Below are positions 12,002-24,403 of a stretch of 64,000 nt of DNA, in pieces (positions within the stretch are counted from its first letter, which is position 1; every line of letters begins with the position of its first letter). The stretch spans positions 631,513 through 695,512 of the forward strand of contig MZZL01000398.1 of assembly GCA_002749535.1 (NCBI GenBank), given 5' to 3'. Made by a program: the position numbers and the translations under genes. The DNA comes from Apophysomyces variabilis. Its lineage: Eukaryota > Mucoromycota > Mucoromycetes > Mucorales > Mucoraceae. The notes under the pieces were generated by a model. It worked only from the letters and a program-made list of their open reading frames with translations. It was not told the origin of the DNA and did not search any database.

Positions 12002-13833
12002 TACGTCAAAGTGAAAGAATAAGCGCGTTCGGGATACTACGGTATAGAATCAAATATTTATCCGGTTGAAGGTTTTCACGGAGTCCCACTAACAGAGTTG
12101 ACGGGGATGAATATACTTCGTTAGGTACAACAGAAAAAATACAGAAAATAAGCGCGGTAGAAGGCGAGGCTAGCTATAGCCATTCCTGTCGCATTCAGCA
12201 TATTGAATTATTGAAACGAACTGGGGCCTATGAGATGTTGTGCATCACCTTAGAAATAGATTAGTTGGCAGCAAACCTGTAGAACAGCACACGATGTCTG
12301 TTGAATGGCAGTGGCTCAGTGTATAGGTTCTAAAAAGGAAACGAGCAATTCCTAGATTAAACAATTGTAGGTACCTGTACATTCGAGAGTTTTATGTCCC
12401 ATGGTTACGCTAATAGACCCTATAAAGTTAAAGATAAACGGCACAAATAGATGGGTCCAATAAGGAAGAAATGGTAACCGTTCTCTTCCAACATGCCGTG
12501 TGAGGAAAATTCTCGCAAGAGCCATCTGTATAGGGCGTTGAGTTATACTGCTACTATTCTTTTTGTCTCTCGGGATCTTATAATATGCAGTCCCCTGCTC
12601 ATATTGTGTTTTTTAAGTTGAATGCTCGTCCTGGTCTCAGCACATAGTAATACTGTTGCAACAAGTTGTCAATGTCATGCAGATGATTCCATCCAATTTT
12701 ATGCAGTGGGTCAAGAGAATCCATCTATTTGATCTACGCCACAAAGTTTAAGAGTGATAAAAAGGGCTAATTCTTCCTTCTATATACTTTCAATCACTGC
12801 AAGCATCTACATATGACCGTAGTAGTCTCACGCTATACACAAAGAGAAAGTTTTACTTGTCGCATGGACTGCCGAAACAAGCTAAACTAGGAGCTGACAC
12901 TACCCTGAATGCCAGATTCGTGGGGGAATAATTATCGTCGCTCCTCGGCTGTTTTAGAGTCATAGTCGACTCACCGCCTTCATATCACAAAGACTAACAG
13001 TTACAACATCCTTCGCATGACTGATCAACATTGACTCTTTGAAAAGCGACCTTTCTCCAATGGGGCACTTCAGTTTCTAATTTGGCAGAGACTCGTCAGC
13101 CAATATAAACATTTGATGTTCGTCAACCCAAAGCTTTTATAAGGCGGAGTCAATGACCATTTCCAAACCAATAAGCATCCTGTGCAAGCTTGATTTGGTT
13201 TGTTACATTGAAGAATACGCTATCTGAGCGAAGTGTGCTCACGAAATACCGGCGCCCAAGATACTTAGTAGGTTACCATAGAATTGATAGATTGAGATGC
13301 TGACGGACTTTCCTAAAGAGTCCTCTCTTTCGTTGTGATGTTTGAACGAAATCTTCGTCATTTTTGTTTGTGTTCGGCTTGTGACCCTGTCAGCCGCCAT
13401 CATGCGTAATAGCTACATAGAAGGTTTGCGTTCGTTACTATTTGTTACCGAATGTCTTTTCCATAGCGTATCTGATATTACTGCTACAATTTCTCAATTG
13501 ATAATCAGCTTTTCGAGGGCGTGATATAACTAAACGCAAAAAGTAGTGTGAATTGTCACTGTCAGCTGTGGTTTCTATGGCCCTTTGTGATATCTCGGTT
13601 TCCCAAATTAGAAAAACCTTTTTTGACTGATCAAACTTAGCGACCAAATGAAGATGGTATACCCGATGATGGCGTTTGGCTTTCGTGGCGGGGCTAAACG
13701 TCCACTGTTCAGCCCAATGCGTGTGACATTGCTCAGGACCCGATATTTACTGAACTTTTGTTCGCCATATGACTTTACCACTTCTCTCTCTCTCTCTCCC
13801 TCTCTCTTTTTCTACTAATCTGTGCAAGTTGTT
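12002..13833. other. Intergenic region between divergent genes
   Basis: Separates the minus-strand ACSF3-type gene from the plus-strand insulysin gene, so both promoters should lie here. A CT-repeat tract at about 13785-13815 sits just before the insulysin ATG as a pyrimidine-rich leader. No other element is recognised. Confidence 0.5.
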
Positions 13834-16800
13834 ATGATCGCTCGTTCAATCGATGCCGAATGGTCTAGTTCTCAGGATGAATCATTCTATATCTACACCA
13901 AACCCCTAGAAAAACCAGCTATAGATGAACGTGAATACCGTCTTCTCCGATTGAACAATCAACTAGAGATCTTGCTGATTAGCGATCCCGAGACTGATCG
14001 GGCTAGTGCTGCGTTAGATGTTCATGTTGGTAATCTTAGTGATCCTGTAAGCATGCTTAGCTACCATGAGTACATCGATATCTTATCCATAGACATAGGA
14101 TCATTTACAAGGTCTAGCTCATTTTTGCGAGCACTTACTGTTCATGGGCACAAAAAAATACCCAAAAGAAAATGATTACTGTTCATACCTAGCTGAGCAT
14201 TCAGGTACGTCAATGAATTTTAAGGGGTCCACGGCGAATGGATGGATTTCATTAACCGTACCTTTATTCTTCCAAGGCTATGCCAATGCCTTTACTGCTG
14301 CGGAAAATACGAATTACTATTTCGAAGTCGGGCACCAATGGTTGGAAGGCGCTCTGGACCGATTTTCGCGTTTCTTTATAGATCCACTATTTTCAAGTAG
14401 CTGCACCGAACGGGAATTGCGGGCTGTTGATTCAGGTAGATAGCAACAAGGAAAAAGGAATTATGGTGCCAATACTTCTAACTTGTCTTACAGAACATAA
14501 AAAGAATATTCAATCGGATAGTTGGCGCATAGCTCAAGTAGAAAAGTCATTAAGTCATCCCGAGCACCCTTGGCGTCATTTCGGTACTGGTAATCTTGAA
14601 ACGCTGATGCATAACCCAAACCGCCTTGGATTGGATATTCGGGAGGAATTACTGAAGTTCCACGAAACATACTATTCAGCAAACCTTATGAAACTATGTG
14701 TGCTCGGTCAAGGTAATCGGATGGTATATAATCTCTCAAGTTTACCTAACTAGCAGATATGTAAAAAGAGTCCCTGGATCAGTTAACCGCCTGGGTTGTG
14801 GAAAAGTTTTCTGACGTGCCTAATAAAGATCTTAAGGTGCCTACGTCAAAAGGACACCCTCTTTCTCCCAGCGAGCTTATGGTAAGTGCGCGCTGTTAGT
14901 TGCGTTAATAGTTCGAAAGACTACAGCATGATATTTGGCATTTACAGTTCCTTTAATCAATGATGCAAAACCTAGACTCAGATTTTCATAAAGTCCATCA
15001 AGGATAATCGCACCATCGACATCACATTTCCATTCCCGGATCAAACACCGTACTTTAAGAGCCGGGTAAGGTTACTCTAATGATGAAGGTTGTATATATT
15101 CTCACGATCTCCAATTTTCAGCCCGCCCACTATATTTCGCATTTAATCGGTCACGAGGGGCCTGGATCAATCTTATCTTATCTGAAAAGGAAAGGCTGGG
15201 CAACTTCCCTCAGCGCGGGTTCATACGAAGGCGGTATCGGTTTTGCATTTTTCCACGTCAGTATTGATTTGACAGAAGAAGGACTTGGTAGGTTTTTTTT
15301 ATATATCGTACAGTAGCCTTGCCAAAGATCTAATGGTTACAGATCGCTATGAGGATGTGGTCGTGTCGGTGTTCGAATATGTTGAAATGTTGAAACAGAT
15401 GGGAGTAAAAAAGTGGATCTTTGAAGAGGATCAGTCCCTGTCTGCTATCAGTTTCAAGTTTACCGAAAGATATGGTCCTTCTCAGTATACCTCAATGTTA
15501 TCGCAAGAAATGCAGTCAAATTACCCCCCTCAATGGATTCTCAGCGGTTGGTGTCTAACAAGGGAGTACGACCCTGAGCTGATTCAACAGCATCTAAACC
15601 TACTGAGACCGGATAATTTTCGCCTTACTTTATCGAGTCCCGAATTTTCTTCCGAGATAAAATGCAGTCAAATCGAGCAATGGTATGGTACTGAGTATGA
15701 GCTGCTTCCCGTCAGCGTTGAATTACGAAAGGTAAGTTAAAATCCCGAATCGCCTGCAAGCTAATAGTAGAGAGAAATAGAGACTGGGTGCCTTGCAATT
15801 GAATGATGCGTTTAAGCTACCACCCATCAATGAGTTTATCCCAAATAACGTAGATTATTCCAAAGGCTTGGTGGAAAAACGTCAAGAAAAGCCTGATTTG
15901 ATTCAGGAAACCTCGACAATGCGCCTTTGGCATAAAAAGGATGACACATTTTGGATGCCAAAAACAAACACGTGGATCTTCTTTCGCAACCCATTAGTAA
16001 CAGCTACGCCCCGCAACGAAGCCATTACATCGTAAGTAAAATTATCTGATGCTTGCAAAGTTTACATTTTTCTATCCAAAGGTTATACATTGATTTACTA
16101 TCAGACTCCCTCACGGAATACTCTTACAATGCTGATGTAGCAGGATTATCATATTACATGTCTCACCGTTCGAATGGAATAATGGTAATTGCCAGATTTC
16201 AATAGTTTGGCAGTTGTTTGATTAACAGCCTATCCCGTTAGCTGAGTGTTGGTGGTTACAGCGATAAGTTGCCCTTGTTACTTGAAAAGGTCATTCATCG
16301 AATGAAATATCTCCGTGTTGAACCCGAACGCTTCAACATTATTAAAGATCAGGTACTATCCAAGACATCATTCCGAAAGATAATATTTATGACTTTCTCT
16401 CCTGCAGGCACGTCGTGACAACAAAAACTTTTCTCTAGAAGCTCCTTATCAGCATGCACATTATTATTTGTCTTACATGATTCGTGAAAAGATGTGGACA
16501 TATGATGACTGGGCAACAGAGCTAGAAGATATTCACTTGCAAGATGTAGTGTCATTTTATCCTTCTATTCTCTCTCACCTTCACATCGAAGCCCTTGTAC
16601 ATGGTAACCTGAAGCAAGACCAGGCTATCAAAATGCTTCGCATGGTCGAAGACATCCTGACGCCACGACCTTTGATACCTAGTCAGCTTGTCGGCAACCG
16701 AACTATTATTTTGCCAGAGGGTAAATCGTATGTCTATCGCTTGTCGGTACGGGATAAAGACGAGCTGAACTCAGCCATTGAGTATTACTGCCAAGTCTGC

Positions 16801-17466
16801 GATATCAGTGATGTTTCCCTTCGGACACGCTTGAGTCTAGTGGCTCAAATAGCACAAGAGCCATGCTTTAATCAGTTACGCACCAAAGAACAGCTTGGTT
16901 ATTTGGTCTTCAGCGGCGTTTGTCAACATTTCGGTACGCTTGGTCTCCGTTTTATTATCCAAAGTGAGCGAAATACAGTCTATCTGGAAAACCGGATCGA
17001 AGAATTCATCGATACGCTGCGTGAAGTCATTGTTAACTTATCCGAGGAGGACTATGCTGCGCAAATCAATTCACTCATTGCCGATAAACTGGAGAAGTTT
17101 AAAAATATGGGTCAAGAAGGGCTGAAGTATTGGAACGATATTTATTCTGGTTGTTACGAATTCGATGCAGTGGCAAAGGACGTTAAGGAATTGCGACAAA
17201 CTCGGAAAGCCGATCTATTAGAATTCTTTAACACGTTTATTCATCCATCCTCAACCAAATTCAGAAAACTATCGATCCATATCCAGTCTCAGAAAGCTTC
17301 CAACGCAACGAGCATAGAGGATAATGGTTCGAATGACATCAAATGCAAGCGCAACCATGCAGAACTTCCAAAGGACACAATTGTAATAACAGATGCTGTC
17401 AGTTTCAAGCATCAAATGGCGCTCTCCTCCGCTCCAGTTCCTTTCTTTTTGTTTTCCCGCATTTGA
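13834..17466 (+). CDS. ste23: Insulin-degrading enzyme (insulysin) homologue, M16 metallopeptidase
   Basis: Twelve exons (13834-14046, 14099-14204, 14277-14435, 14494-14712, 14769-14881, 14982-15065, 15122-15287, 15343-15731, 15781-16031, 16082-16184, 16242-16352, 16408-17466) close to 990 residues, the usual size of this family. The inverted zinc motif HxxEH is present as HFCEH, just after the first intron, and the third zinc ligand is the Glu in [13 protein letters not shown]. The second half shows the inactive M16 repeats with the blocks [10 protein letters not shown] and [13 protein letters not shown], which hold substrate. Yeast Ste23 and Axl1 cut the a-factor precursor, and family members degrade small peptides in cytosol or peroxisomes. 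The C-terminus carries no peroxisomal SKL-type signal. The ATG at 13834 is the first in frame after the CT-rich leader. Confidence 0.95.
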
Positions 17467-18399
17467 TCAGCTAATGTGTCGTACCTTTCCCCTTGCCCTT
17501 GATTTTATTGTCTTGCTATAAAATTGCTGTAATGTATTTGGTAAAATGGAAATTAAAGGCGCATTACGCAGATCCACTTTCCGCTTGATGAAGGTAGTTG
17601 TCGTCCATAGAAATTTGTACGGACGCATTTAACGAGCGTTTTTAGCAACTTTGACAACGGTCAATTACTGTTACTAACCATTGCAAGAGCAACTAAAGTT
17701 GCGTACTGGGTGGTGCAGATCCAGCGTGTTAACTGATGAACATAGAAAAAAAATCATTCCATAATTGTCTAGCAATACTTAAAATTTGCTGTAAAAGCTC
17801 CATAGATTTAACTAGCGAGTCCTGTTTCGCCTTTGGATGCAGCTCATCGGATTAATTACAGGGCATTTTGCGTCTCCATACTGAAACTGAATACTCATTG
17901 CAGGAATAACTATACAATATCGTTTTGATAAATGGAAAGTGAAGGTGGAACCGCAATACTGCATGACAGTATCGAAGCTTGTATGATAGTCATTTCAGGA
18001 AGGAGAACATTGGTTTTTCAACAATGTGGTATTCGTACCTTGTAGAATGGGAGGTATTCGTACATCAAGTAGCAGACACTATTTTCAAGACAAGCTTGCC
18101 TAAGCCTACTTGTCCCCAAATCTACTGCAGAGCAAGTTTGCTAACCTTTTGGATAGATTGCACATACGTTTAGTACACCAAATATTGAATGCCAATATAA
18201 ACAACTGAGAAAAGTTGTTATTACCAATAACAGACCAAATTAGAAAATAGAACAAGAGTACAACAAAATGGGAATACTAGAGACTAAATAAACAGCAGGA
18301 AGAATATGAAAAAAAAACTTAAAGGAATCGATTTTGAGATTTACTAATGGAAAATAAAACGGATCGTGTCGATAACTACTTCATTCTGCCAGAAACGAG
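17467..18399. other. Intergenic region
   Basis: Holds the 3' flank of the insulysin gene and AT-rich sequence leading to the retrotransposon remnant. No gene is supported. Confidence 0.45.
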
Positions 18400-19650
18400 T
18401 GAAATCCAAAGCGAATCTTCAGTACACACCCCAAAGAGCAAGGGCTGTATAGGCAAGCATCTCCTGATATGTGTTGAAACTCGGATCATGGAGAATGAGA
18501 GTAGTAGACTGGGAGAGGGAGAAGTGATTGCAGGTAAGGGCATTGGGCTCCTGGAATTAAAGATGGGCAACACGAAGCAAACGTGTGCGTTTCAGCGGGC
18601 GTTGGAGGGAGAGCAACTACTTGTGTACAATGCCAGATCCGACTGAGTAAGAGAGTGTTTGCCACAAGCCCCTTGCCAGAGACAGAAAGATTACACTGTG
18701 ATGGGATATTGGCGTACCTCGTGAGCTCGTCCACAAACTTTGTAGGAAATCACTTCACTGAGTGGGCGAGCTGGCCAGGGGGGAAGCCCAAAGAAACCAC
18801 CGTTGTACAAAGGAATTTGTCATGCCTTTGTGTATACGATACTGTCGAAGGGTCAATACCTACACAGCCTGGGATTAGCCTGAGAGACACTGCGGTTTTT
18901 TTGTGCCGATTTAGGCATGCATTAGAAACAGCACTATATCAGTGTAAGATGTTTGGAAGAGCTTGAGTTCTCTTGGTTGCGAAAGAAACGCGAGAATGTC
19001 ATCCACGTACCGCTAGCACGCAGACAGAGGGAGAGGTGACAGCTGGGGGAGGAAAAGTATGACTGTAACGTGGAAACCAAAAGATAGGTAGAAGTGATGA
19101 TCGACTGATAGCGCATAGGAGCGGTTCAAGGGCTATGCTGAATAGCACTGAGGAAAGTGGATCACCTTGTCGTAAACCATGACCTTGAGGCACGGAGCGA
19201 AAAGGAAACCATTGATGTCCATACAAAGTAAAGTGCAGAAGAAAAGAGTTGAAAGACATGTTGCCAAGGATTCTGAAAATTCAAAGAAGCGAAGATATGC
19301 ACTGAGGTAGACTGGATGAACTCTGTCATATATGCCTTTTCTTGGTCAAAGAGCAATCCAATACCCGGGATTCGGATGGCTCGGGCAAATCCATGGCAAA
19401 TATACCAGTGAGACCGTTAGCTGGCATGAAGCGGTTCGCTATGAAACCTGTTTGAGCGGATCGATGATGTCTGGGAGGATGTGGGCGCTAGATCGTGTTG
19501 CCAGTAGCCGAGTAGAGAGTTTTGCATCAGCACAGATAAGCAAGACTAGTCGTCAGTTCTCGAGAAACGCGCGCGATCACCTTATATTTGGTAACAGTAC
19601 CACTATTGATAGATGCCATGTAGCAGGGAGCTCATGAGCGGCTAGTGCAT
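18400..19650 (-). mobile_element. Decayed non-LTR retrotransposon (LINE) reverse transcriptase fragment
   Basis: On the minus strand, reverse-transcriptase motifs appear in the right order but in different frames: FDQEKAY (near 19330-19350), GLRQGDPLSSVLFSIAL (near 19130-19190), the catalytic YVDD (18998-19009) and a thumb-like block KGLVANTLLLSRIWH (near 18620-18670). The spacing and the FDQEKAY/QGDPLS wording are those of LINE-type elements. Stops and frameshifts separate the motifs, so this is an inactive relic. No endonuclease domain, 3' tail or target-site duplication was found, and the outer limits are approximate. Plus-strand open frames in this interval are shadows. Confidence 0.75.
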
Positions 19651-19893
19651 GATTGGATACCGAACCACGGCGGCGTCGTATAAAAGGAACTGACAGACAT
19701 GCCAGAGTAATTCGTAATATAGTGCGTCAGCACCTGGGCTGCTTAATGAAACGGTCCTCGCTAGACTATTAAGAGCTTTTCTTCAGAGGGAAGGGTCAGC
19801 AAAGTAGAGCGATCAGTGTCAGATAGGCGAGAGTGTGGCGGGATGATTGATCGCCACAGTGGAGACGGGTAACAAGTGGATTTTGCCATTTAA

Positions 19894-20821
19894 GGAGCTA
19901 ATCCAATCGTCTTTCAAACTACGTCAACGCCACCAGCAGAAGTCCCGGTTTGGCTGCGTTTTTACGAGCATTCGCTTTCATCGATGACAGACAATAGGCT
20001 GAATACGGTCTTGTTAGGTTCCTGTCTGTCAGGTACTTAGCGACAGAGTAGATATATGGATTCAGTCTGGAGATCATGGAATGGGTCAAATCTAATCGAA
20101 CATAAATGTAGCTGCTGCAGGAGCAACGACAGGAACGGTATTGGGCGTGTTGAAGGCTGCGCCTGTCAGACAATATGCTGTCTCGACTGGATTAAACTGT
20201 GGCATTTTTGGTGGAACATTCCTTAGTACGTACCAAATAAGGATTGTCTTTGGGGGAAGACTGGGTAACGATGCAGTTCTGATTGGATTTGTTTGCTTGT
20301 CTTTTTTTTTTCCTTTGCAGTGATCCGTGAGACCTTTCTTACGTACCAGCGTAGCAAGAATCCTTTGTACGGCCTAAAGGATTCCCAAACCAGAGAAATC
20401 GATGATTTGATAAGCAGTACTATGGCAGGGTTCACTACAGGCGGTCTCCTGTCAGCACTCTACCGTAGGTTTCGAGGATAAAATGTCTCAACGATCTTTT
20501 TGTGTTTAATGATTTGACCACACTTCAGGTGGACCGCGTGGTGTGCTCCCTGGCGCAATCATGTTCGGAAGTATCGCAGCTGGTGCACAGATATTATACT
20601 CGGCCGGCAATCGCTGGCGACAAGACAAAATCTTGCGACGAGAACATCAACGAGACGACGAGGATCATACGAGCTTCTTTGATTATATCCGTGTGCCTTC
20701 ATGGTCACCCATCCGACCAATATCAAATGAAGAATATGAGCGACTTCTAGACGAAAGGTTGCAAATCTTGGAAGCTGAAGTTAAGGCGCTCGAAAAAGAA
20801 TTTAACAAGAAAAGGGAATAA
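19894..20821 (+). CDS. Tim17/Tim22/Tim23-family mitochondrial membrane protein, 5' end uncertain
   Basis: Exons up to 20032, then 20112-20225, 20321-20464 and 20529-20821, join in consistent phase. The protein has several short glycine- and alanine-rich helices (for example AAAGATTGTVLGVLKAAP, GGTFLMIRETFL, STMAGFTTGGLLSALY and GAIMFGSIAAGAQIL), the hallmark of the Tim17/22/23/PMP24 fold. A charged C-terminal helix rich in Glu and Lys follows. Family members form or assist protein-import channels in the inner mitochondrial membrane, or help complex I assembly. Which branch this belongs to is not clear. The frame is open from a stop at 19891. The first in-frame ATG is at 19984, but protein-like sequence lies before it (PPAEVPVWLRFYEHSL), so an upstream first exon is likely. 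That exon may lie beside or inside the neighbouring retrotransposon remnant. Confidence 0.7.
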
Positions 20822-20980
20822 ACCAAGTACCCTTCTCGACGGAAAACACGCATCTTGTAGAAGTAACCAAAAGGTTCATTTATCGAAAAGTAATCATTAT
20901 AAACGTTGTTTTATACAGGTAGAAGACTAAACAAAAAAGTGGGATTATTTTACGCTGATGTACTTTAAACAATTCTATTT

Positions 20981-22083
20981 CTAAACATGTAAATCTGTGC
21001 TGATAGAGAATGTAGATGGCATGATTGAGTTGGCTTCCGAGGTTTGTGAATCTTCAGATGTTGCTATGTCTTTGCCGTGCTGCGTAGACCAGTAGAATGG
21101 ATGATTACGACGTTTCATCACTTGTTCAAATAGACGCCGCCGGCAATCCGCGTTATTGCGGTTAGCACGTTCGCAGTCGCATTCACCTGTTCCCCTGATA
21201 TAGCTGCAGATGTATTTTTGTGTGCTAAGGAAGATCATGGGTAACTCCTCCTGCAGTCCGTAGCGTGCCTGGATATCTTTTGATGTCTTGGTCTTTAGCA
21301 TGACCTTATAGTGTTGGTAGCGCTGAGTAGAATTGACATCAGCATGAGTGAAAACCATGATCACGTTAGACCAGAATTCTGTGTTGGGAGACATTAACCC
21401 ATTCAATGTGTCCAAGCTCACAAAGATGCTTTCAGCACTGCAAAGATAAACTGAGTTTACAACTACAGGAGAAAAGATGTACCTCACCTCGAGGTGATTT
21501 TGAAAACCATGAGGATACAGTGTAGACCACTCTGTGTAGGTTGAGTAAGGTCTAGGATCTTTTCTCGTATGATTGGAAGGAACTCGGCGTCTCTTAACTG
21601 AGAATCCCCGAATCCAGGCGTATCGTACACTCGAATAGAAGTACCAAAATTCGCCTTGCCAAGCATATAAGGTTTTAAAGGGGCCCAAAACCCGGACGAC
21701 TCTTGGATTTCTTTCGTTTGTGACTAAGGAATACAATGAGCATTAAATATCACCCTGTTAATGAATCAAGAGAAAAGGCTTACCTTAACAGCTGTTTTCT
21801 GTTTGAATACCTGTCTACCGATCATGTCATTGAGAAGACTCGATTTGCCATCGCCTGTTTTGCCTAGCGCTATTATTATCAGTTCTGAAGTTGCAGGACT
21901 GCTTGGCCTGTCCATGGTTGGATCAGGTAGATGCTCGCCACTGTGAAGCCAACGAATGGGCGTATTGTGGGGTTTCTTTGGCTCCATGTCTGACATGTGC
22001 TTCCGATGACTTTGTAATCTGGCGGCAATCATAATGGGGTCATTTTCGGATTCGATTTCATGGAAGGGATCATCCGGTGTCAT
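20981..22083 (-). CDS. AIG1/GIMAP-type GTPase
   Basis: Exons 20981-21437, 21488-21723 and 21784-22083 close to 330 residues. The GTP-binding motifs are visible: G1 as GKTGDGKSS, G3 as DTPGFGD and G4 as THAD. The region before G1 (about 70 residues) is polar and probably disordered. The G1 form and the DTPGFGDS wording place it with AIG1/IAN (GIMAP) and septin/Toc-like paraseptin GTPases. In plants and vertebrates these act at membranes in defence and lymphocyte survival. Fungal members have no settled role. A cysteine cluster (GECDCERA) follows G4. No membrane helix is seen. It converges on the Tim17-family gene with 159 bp between the stop codons. Confidence 0.8.
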
Positions 22084-22163
22084 GGTTAAATCAGGTTTAT
22101 TGTTGGACGACAGAAACCAAAGAAGGAGAAGTTGGGAAAATGCTGGTAAAATTGAGCACTCTC

Positions 22164-22172
22164 TATATATAT
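22164..22172 (-). promoter_or_regulatory. Possible TATA box of the AIG1-type GTPase gene
   Basis: A TATATATA run read on the minus strand, about 80-90 bp before the ATG at 22083. Confidence 0.35.
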
Positions 22173-22668
22173 CCCTCGCGTGATTGGGGACAAGTTAGGT
22201 CTATCCGGTAGACTCTCTAGTCCATAGTAATGGCTAACGCATTTCACTAACTGTGACTCTCCTCTTTTTTAACATGCAGACGAGCCGTTCTTTTTTCTCT
22301 TTTCTTAACCCTGGGGTAAGCTAGTGACCTAAAGATGGCGTACAGGATGGAGTTGTCTTAGATTCGTGTTACAATGATCGGAGGGCTCAGTTTTGGTAGC
22401 GCTTTGAATCACATGCAAAAGCGAAACAAAAGAGAGTAGAAACAAAAAAAAATCCGACGCTTGGTGTTGTTGGGATAAGCTGTCATTCGGGGATAATGAG
22501 TGATATGTCTTGATTTTATTCAGCGTGTGTTTAAATGAAAGTAAGGTATTAGGTCATTGCATTAATCAATTGAGTTTCCGCATTCGACACACAAAAACCC
22601 CTACCCCACCTTTTCATATGGCATTGCCTATTCTCCCTTCCGATTCTAACCGTGTGACTTGTATTAAC

Positions 22669-22676
22669 TATAAATA
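22669..22676 (+). promoter_or_regulatory. TATA box of the small acidic protein gene
   Basis: TATAAATA lies about 266 bp before the ATG at 22942, with a pyrimidine-rich leader between them. Confidence 0.4.
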
Positions 22677-22941
22677 ATGGCAGTTTTCGTATGAATGTGA
22701 AACTTACCGAACTCTTTGTTCTTTCTATTCTACTCGGAAAAGAAGTGAAAAAGAAAAAAAAAAAGAAATACAGACAATCAAGAGAGAGATTTAGGAAAGG
22801 AAGTACCCCTCCTAAGGTCTTAGCATTTCTTGAACTTGTTCAATGCATCTGTAAACACACCCTCTCTGTCTATCCATCCATAATTACCCAAAAAATACCT
22901 TCTATTGTTTCTTTATCTGCCCCTCTCTTCCTCTTCTAAAA

Positions 22942-23496
22942 ATGGCGCTCAACAAGAATAACCGTGCCCCAACTACCATCTTCTTCCAAAGTGCCTTGTC
23001 CCCACGTCAGATCGCTAATAAGGCTATCACCTTGGGTTGCAAGAAACTAGATCGCGATGACAAACGCAGTCGTCCTCGCTACGATGTACGAGAACGCTTA
23101 TTATTATGCAACACCATCGCCAAAGCCGAAGAACTTCTCAATAAAAGGACACGGAGAACTAATCGACGAGTCATGGCCGCGGAAGATGAAGAAGGAGAAG
23201 ATAGCTTCAATGAATCCAAAAATCATCAACCACACCCGCATCATTCTCAGGAATCACATTCTCCCTTGCGTGCCTCTGCTGATGACGACGGATATAACGA
23301 CAATGACAACAACAGCGACCAAACGAACCCTAAGGATGACAAAGCATTGCCGTCTATCCCTTCCCCTTCCCCATCATCATTACAGCAACCACCCTGTTCC
23401 GCATCCTTTCCCTTGCCTGAATCCATGTTACCTCGGGATTGTCGACGTATTGTTAGCGATAACGTGCGATCGACTCCAATTGCCACTATTATCTAA
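22942..23496 (+). CDS. Uncharacterised 184-residue protein with basic head and acidic, proline-rich tail
   Basis: An intronless frame with a good ATG context (AAAATGGC), a CT-rich leader and a TATA box. Residues 1-80 are basic and helix-prone and include ALSPRQIANKAITL and a run of Arg/Lys. Residues 80-130 are rich in Asp, Asn, Glu and His. The rest is Pro/Ser-rich and ends in a short conserved-looking tail. I do not recognise the family. The head shares the short wording LSPRxI with the small protein at 52235, and both genes have the same compact, intronless design, so they could belong to one lineage-specific family. The basic head and acidic tail would suit a nuclear regulatory role, but this is a guess. 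Confidence 0.55.
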   Translation: MALNKNNRAPTTIFFQSALSPRQIANKAITLGCKKLDRDDKRSRPRYDVRERLLLCNTIAKAEELLNKRTRRTNRRVMAAEDEEGEDSFNESKNHQPHPHHSQESHSPLRASADDDGYNDNDNNSDQTNPKDDKALPSIPSPSPSSLQQPPCSASFPLPESMLPRDCRRIVSDNVRSTPIATII

Positions 23497-23954
23497 CATT
23501 TGTACAAAGTTTTTGCTTTCATTTTGTTTCTTTTTCTCATTTTTCTCTTTTACTCTTTCAACCCTTCCCTTGACCTTCTTCCTACTTAATCTTTCTTGTA
23601 TACAATCATCCTACCCTGCTTCTTTGACCTTTTTTCATCTTAAAATAAAGCATAATTCTAAAGGACTGGAAAGATTGGTATGTTACCCCAGGTTTTTCTT
23701 GATTGGAATTTTTCGCACGATGGTAGCACTCGGTGATTTTCGTGAACCTCTCCGACTTTCTCCGATTTCCGCGGGAAGTAAGCTCCCATTGATCGAGAAA
23801 CAAAGCGTTGTCTTGGAATTGCATTGGATATATAGGGAATTACTAAGGACACTGCGACCCCCAAAAGACATAAACAGCTGCTAGAACAAAAATGACGCAA
23901 ATTGCCATAAACAGGTGTAATGCAATGAAAAAACAAGTGTGCCATCTTTTGGAA

Positions 23955-24175
23955 TGCCCCATAGCGCAGCATCTGGTGATAGTGTTTCTTCCAAGTGGAT
24001 TTCTCTCCGGTGTTTGTAAACATGTTACGATTCATCCGGACGGTTTTCATCGATCGCAATTCGTTCCAACAGCGAGCATATGATCGGCCGCACCTGTTTA
24101 TGGCAGCTGTTACTACCTTTATTTCAATAAGCGCTCAGATCTTTTTTTTTTTTGGGGGGGGGGAGGAGGAATAGG
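23955..24175. repeat. 221-bp direct copy, first copy (probable assembly duplicate)
   Basis: Identical base for base to 24183-24403. It ends in a run of 12 T followed by 10 G. The two copies are separated only by six bases and one N. Confidence 0.9.
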
Positions 24176-24181
24176 TCGTAT

Positions 24182-24182
24182 N
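24182..24182. other. Sequence gap (single N)
   Basis: One undefined base between the two identical 221-bp segments. It marks an unclosed join of two contigs whose ends overlap. Confidence 0.9.
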
Positions 24183-24403
24183 TGCCCCATAGCGCAGCAT
24201 CTGGTGATAGTGTTTCTTCCAAGTGGATTTCTCTCCGGTGTTTGTAAACATGTTACGATTCATCCGGACGGTTTTCATCGATCGCAATTCGTTCCAACAG
24301 CGAGCATATGATCGGCCGCACCTGTTTATGGCAGCTGTTACTACCTTTATTTCAATAAGCGCTCAGATCTTTTTTTTTTTTGGGGGGGGGGAGGAGGAAT
24401 AGG
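24183..24403. repeat. 221-bp direct copy, second copy
   Basis: Identical to 23955-24175, starting directly after the N at 24182. The sequence right of this copy continues into normal flanking DNA. Confidence 0.9.

Larger units (their letters stand above)
22084..22941. other. Intergenic region between divergent genes
   Basis: Carries the promoters of the AIG1-type GTPase (leftward) and of the small acidic protein gene (rightward). It includes an A-rich stretch at about 22740-22770. No gene is supported. Confidence 0.5.

Noticed and set aside
18347..18966. Plus-strand open frames of 99-127 codons
   Set aside because: They are shadows of the minus-strand retrotransposon relic.
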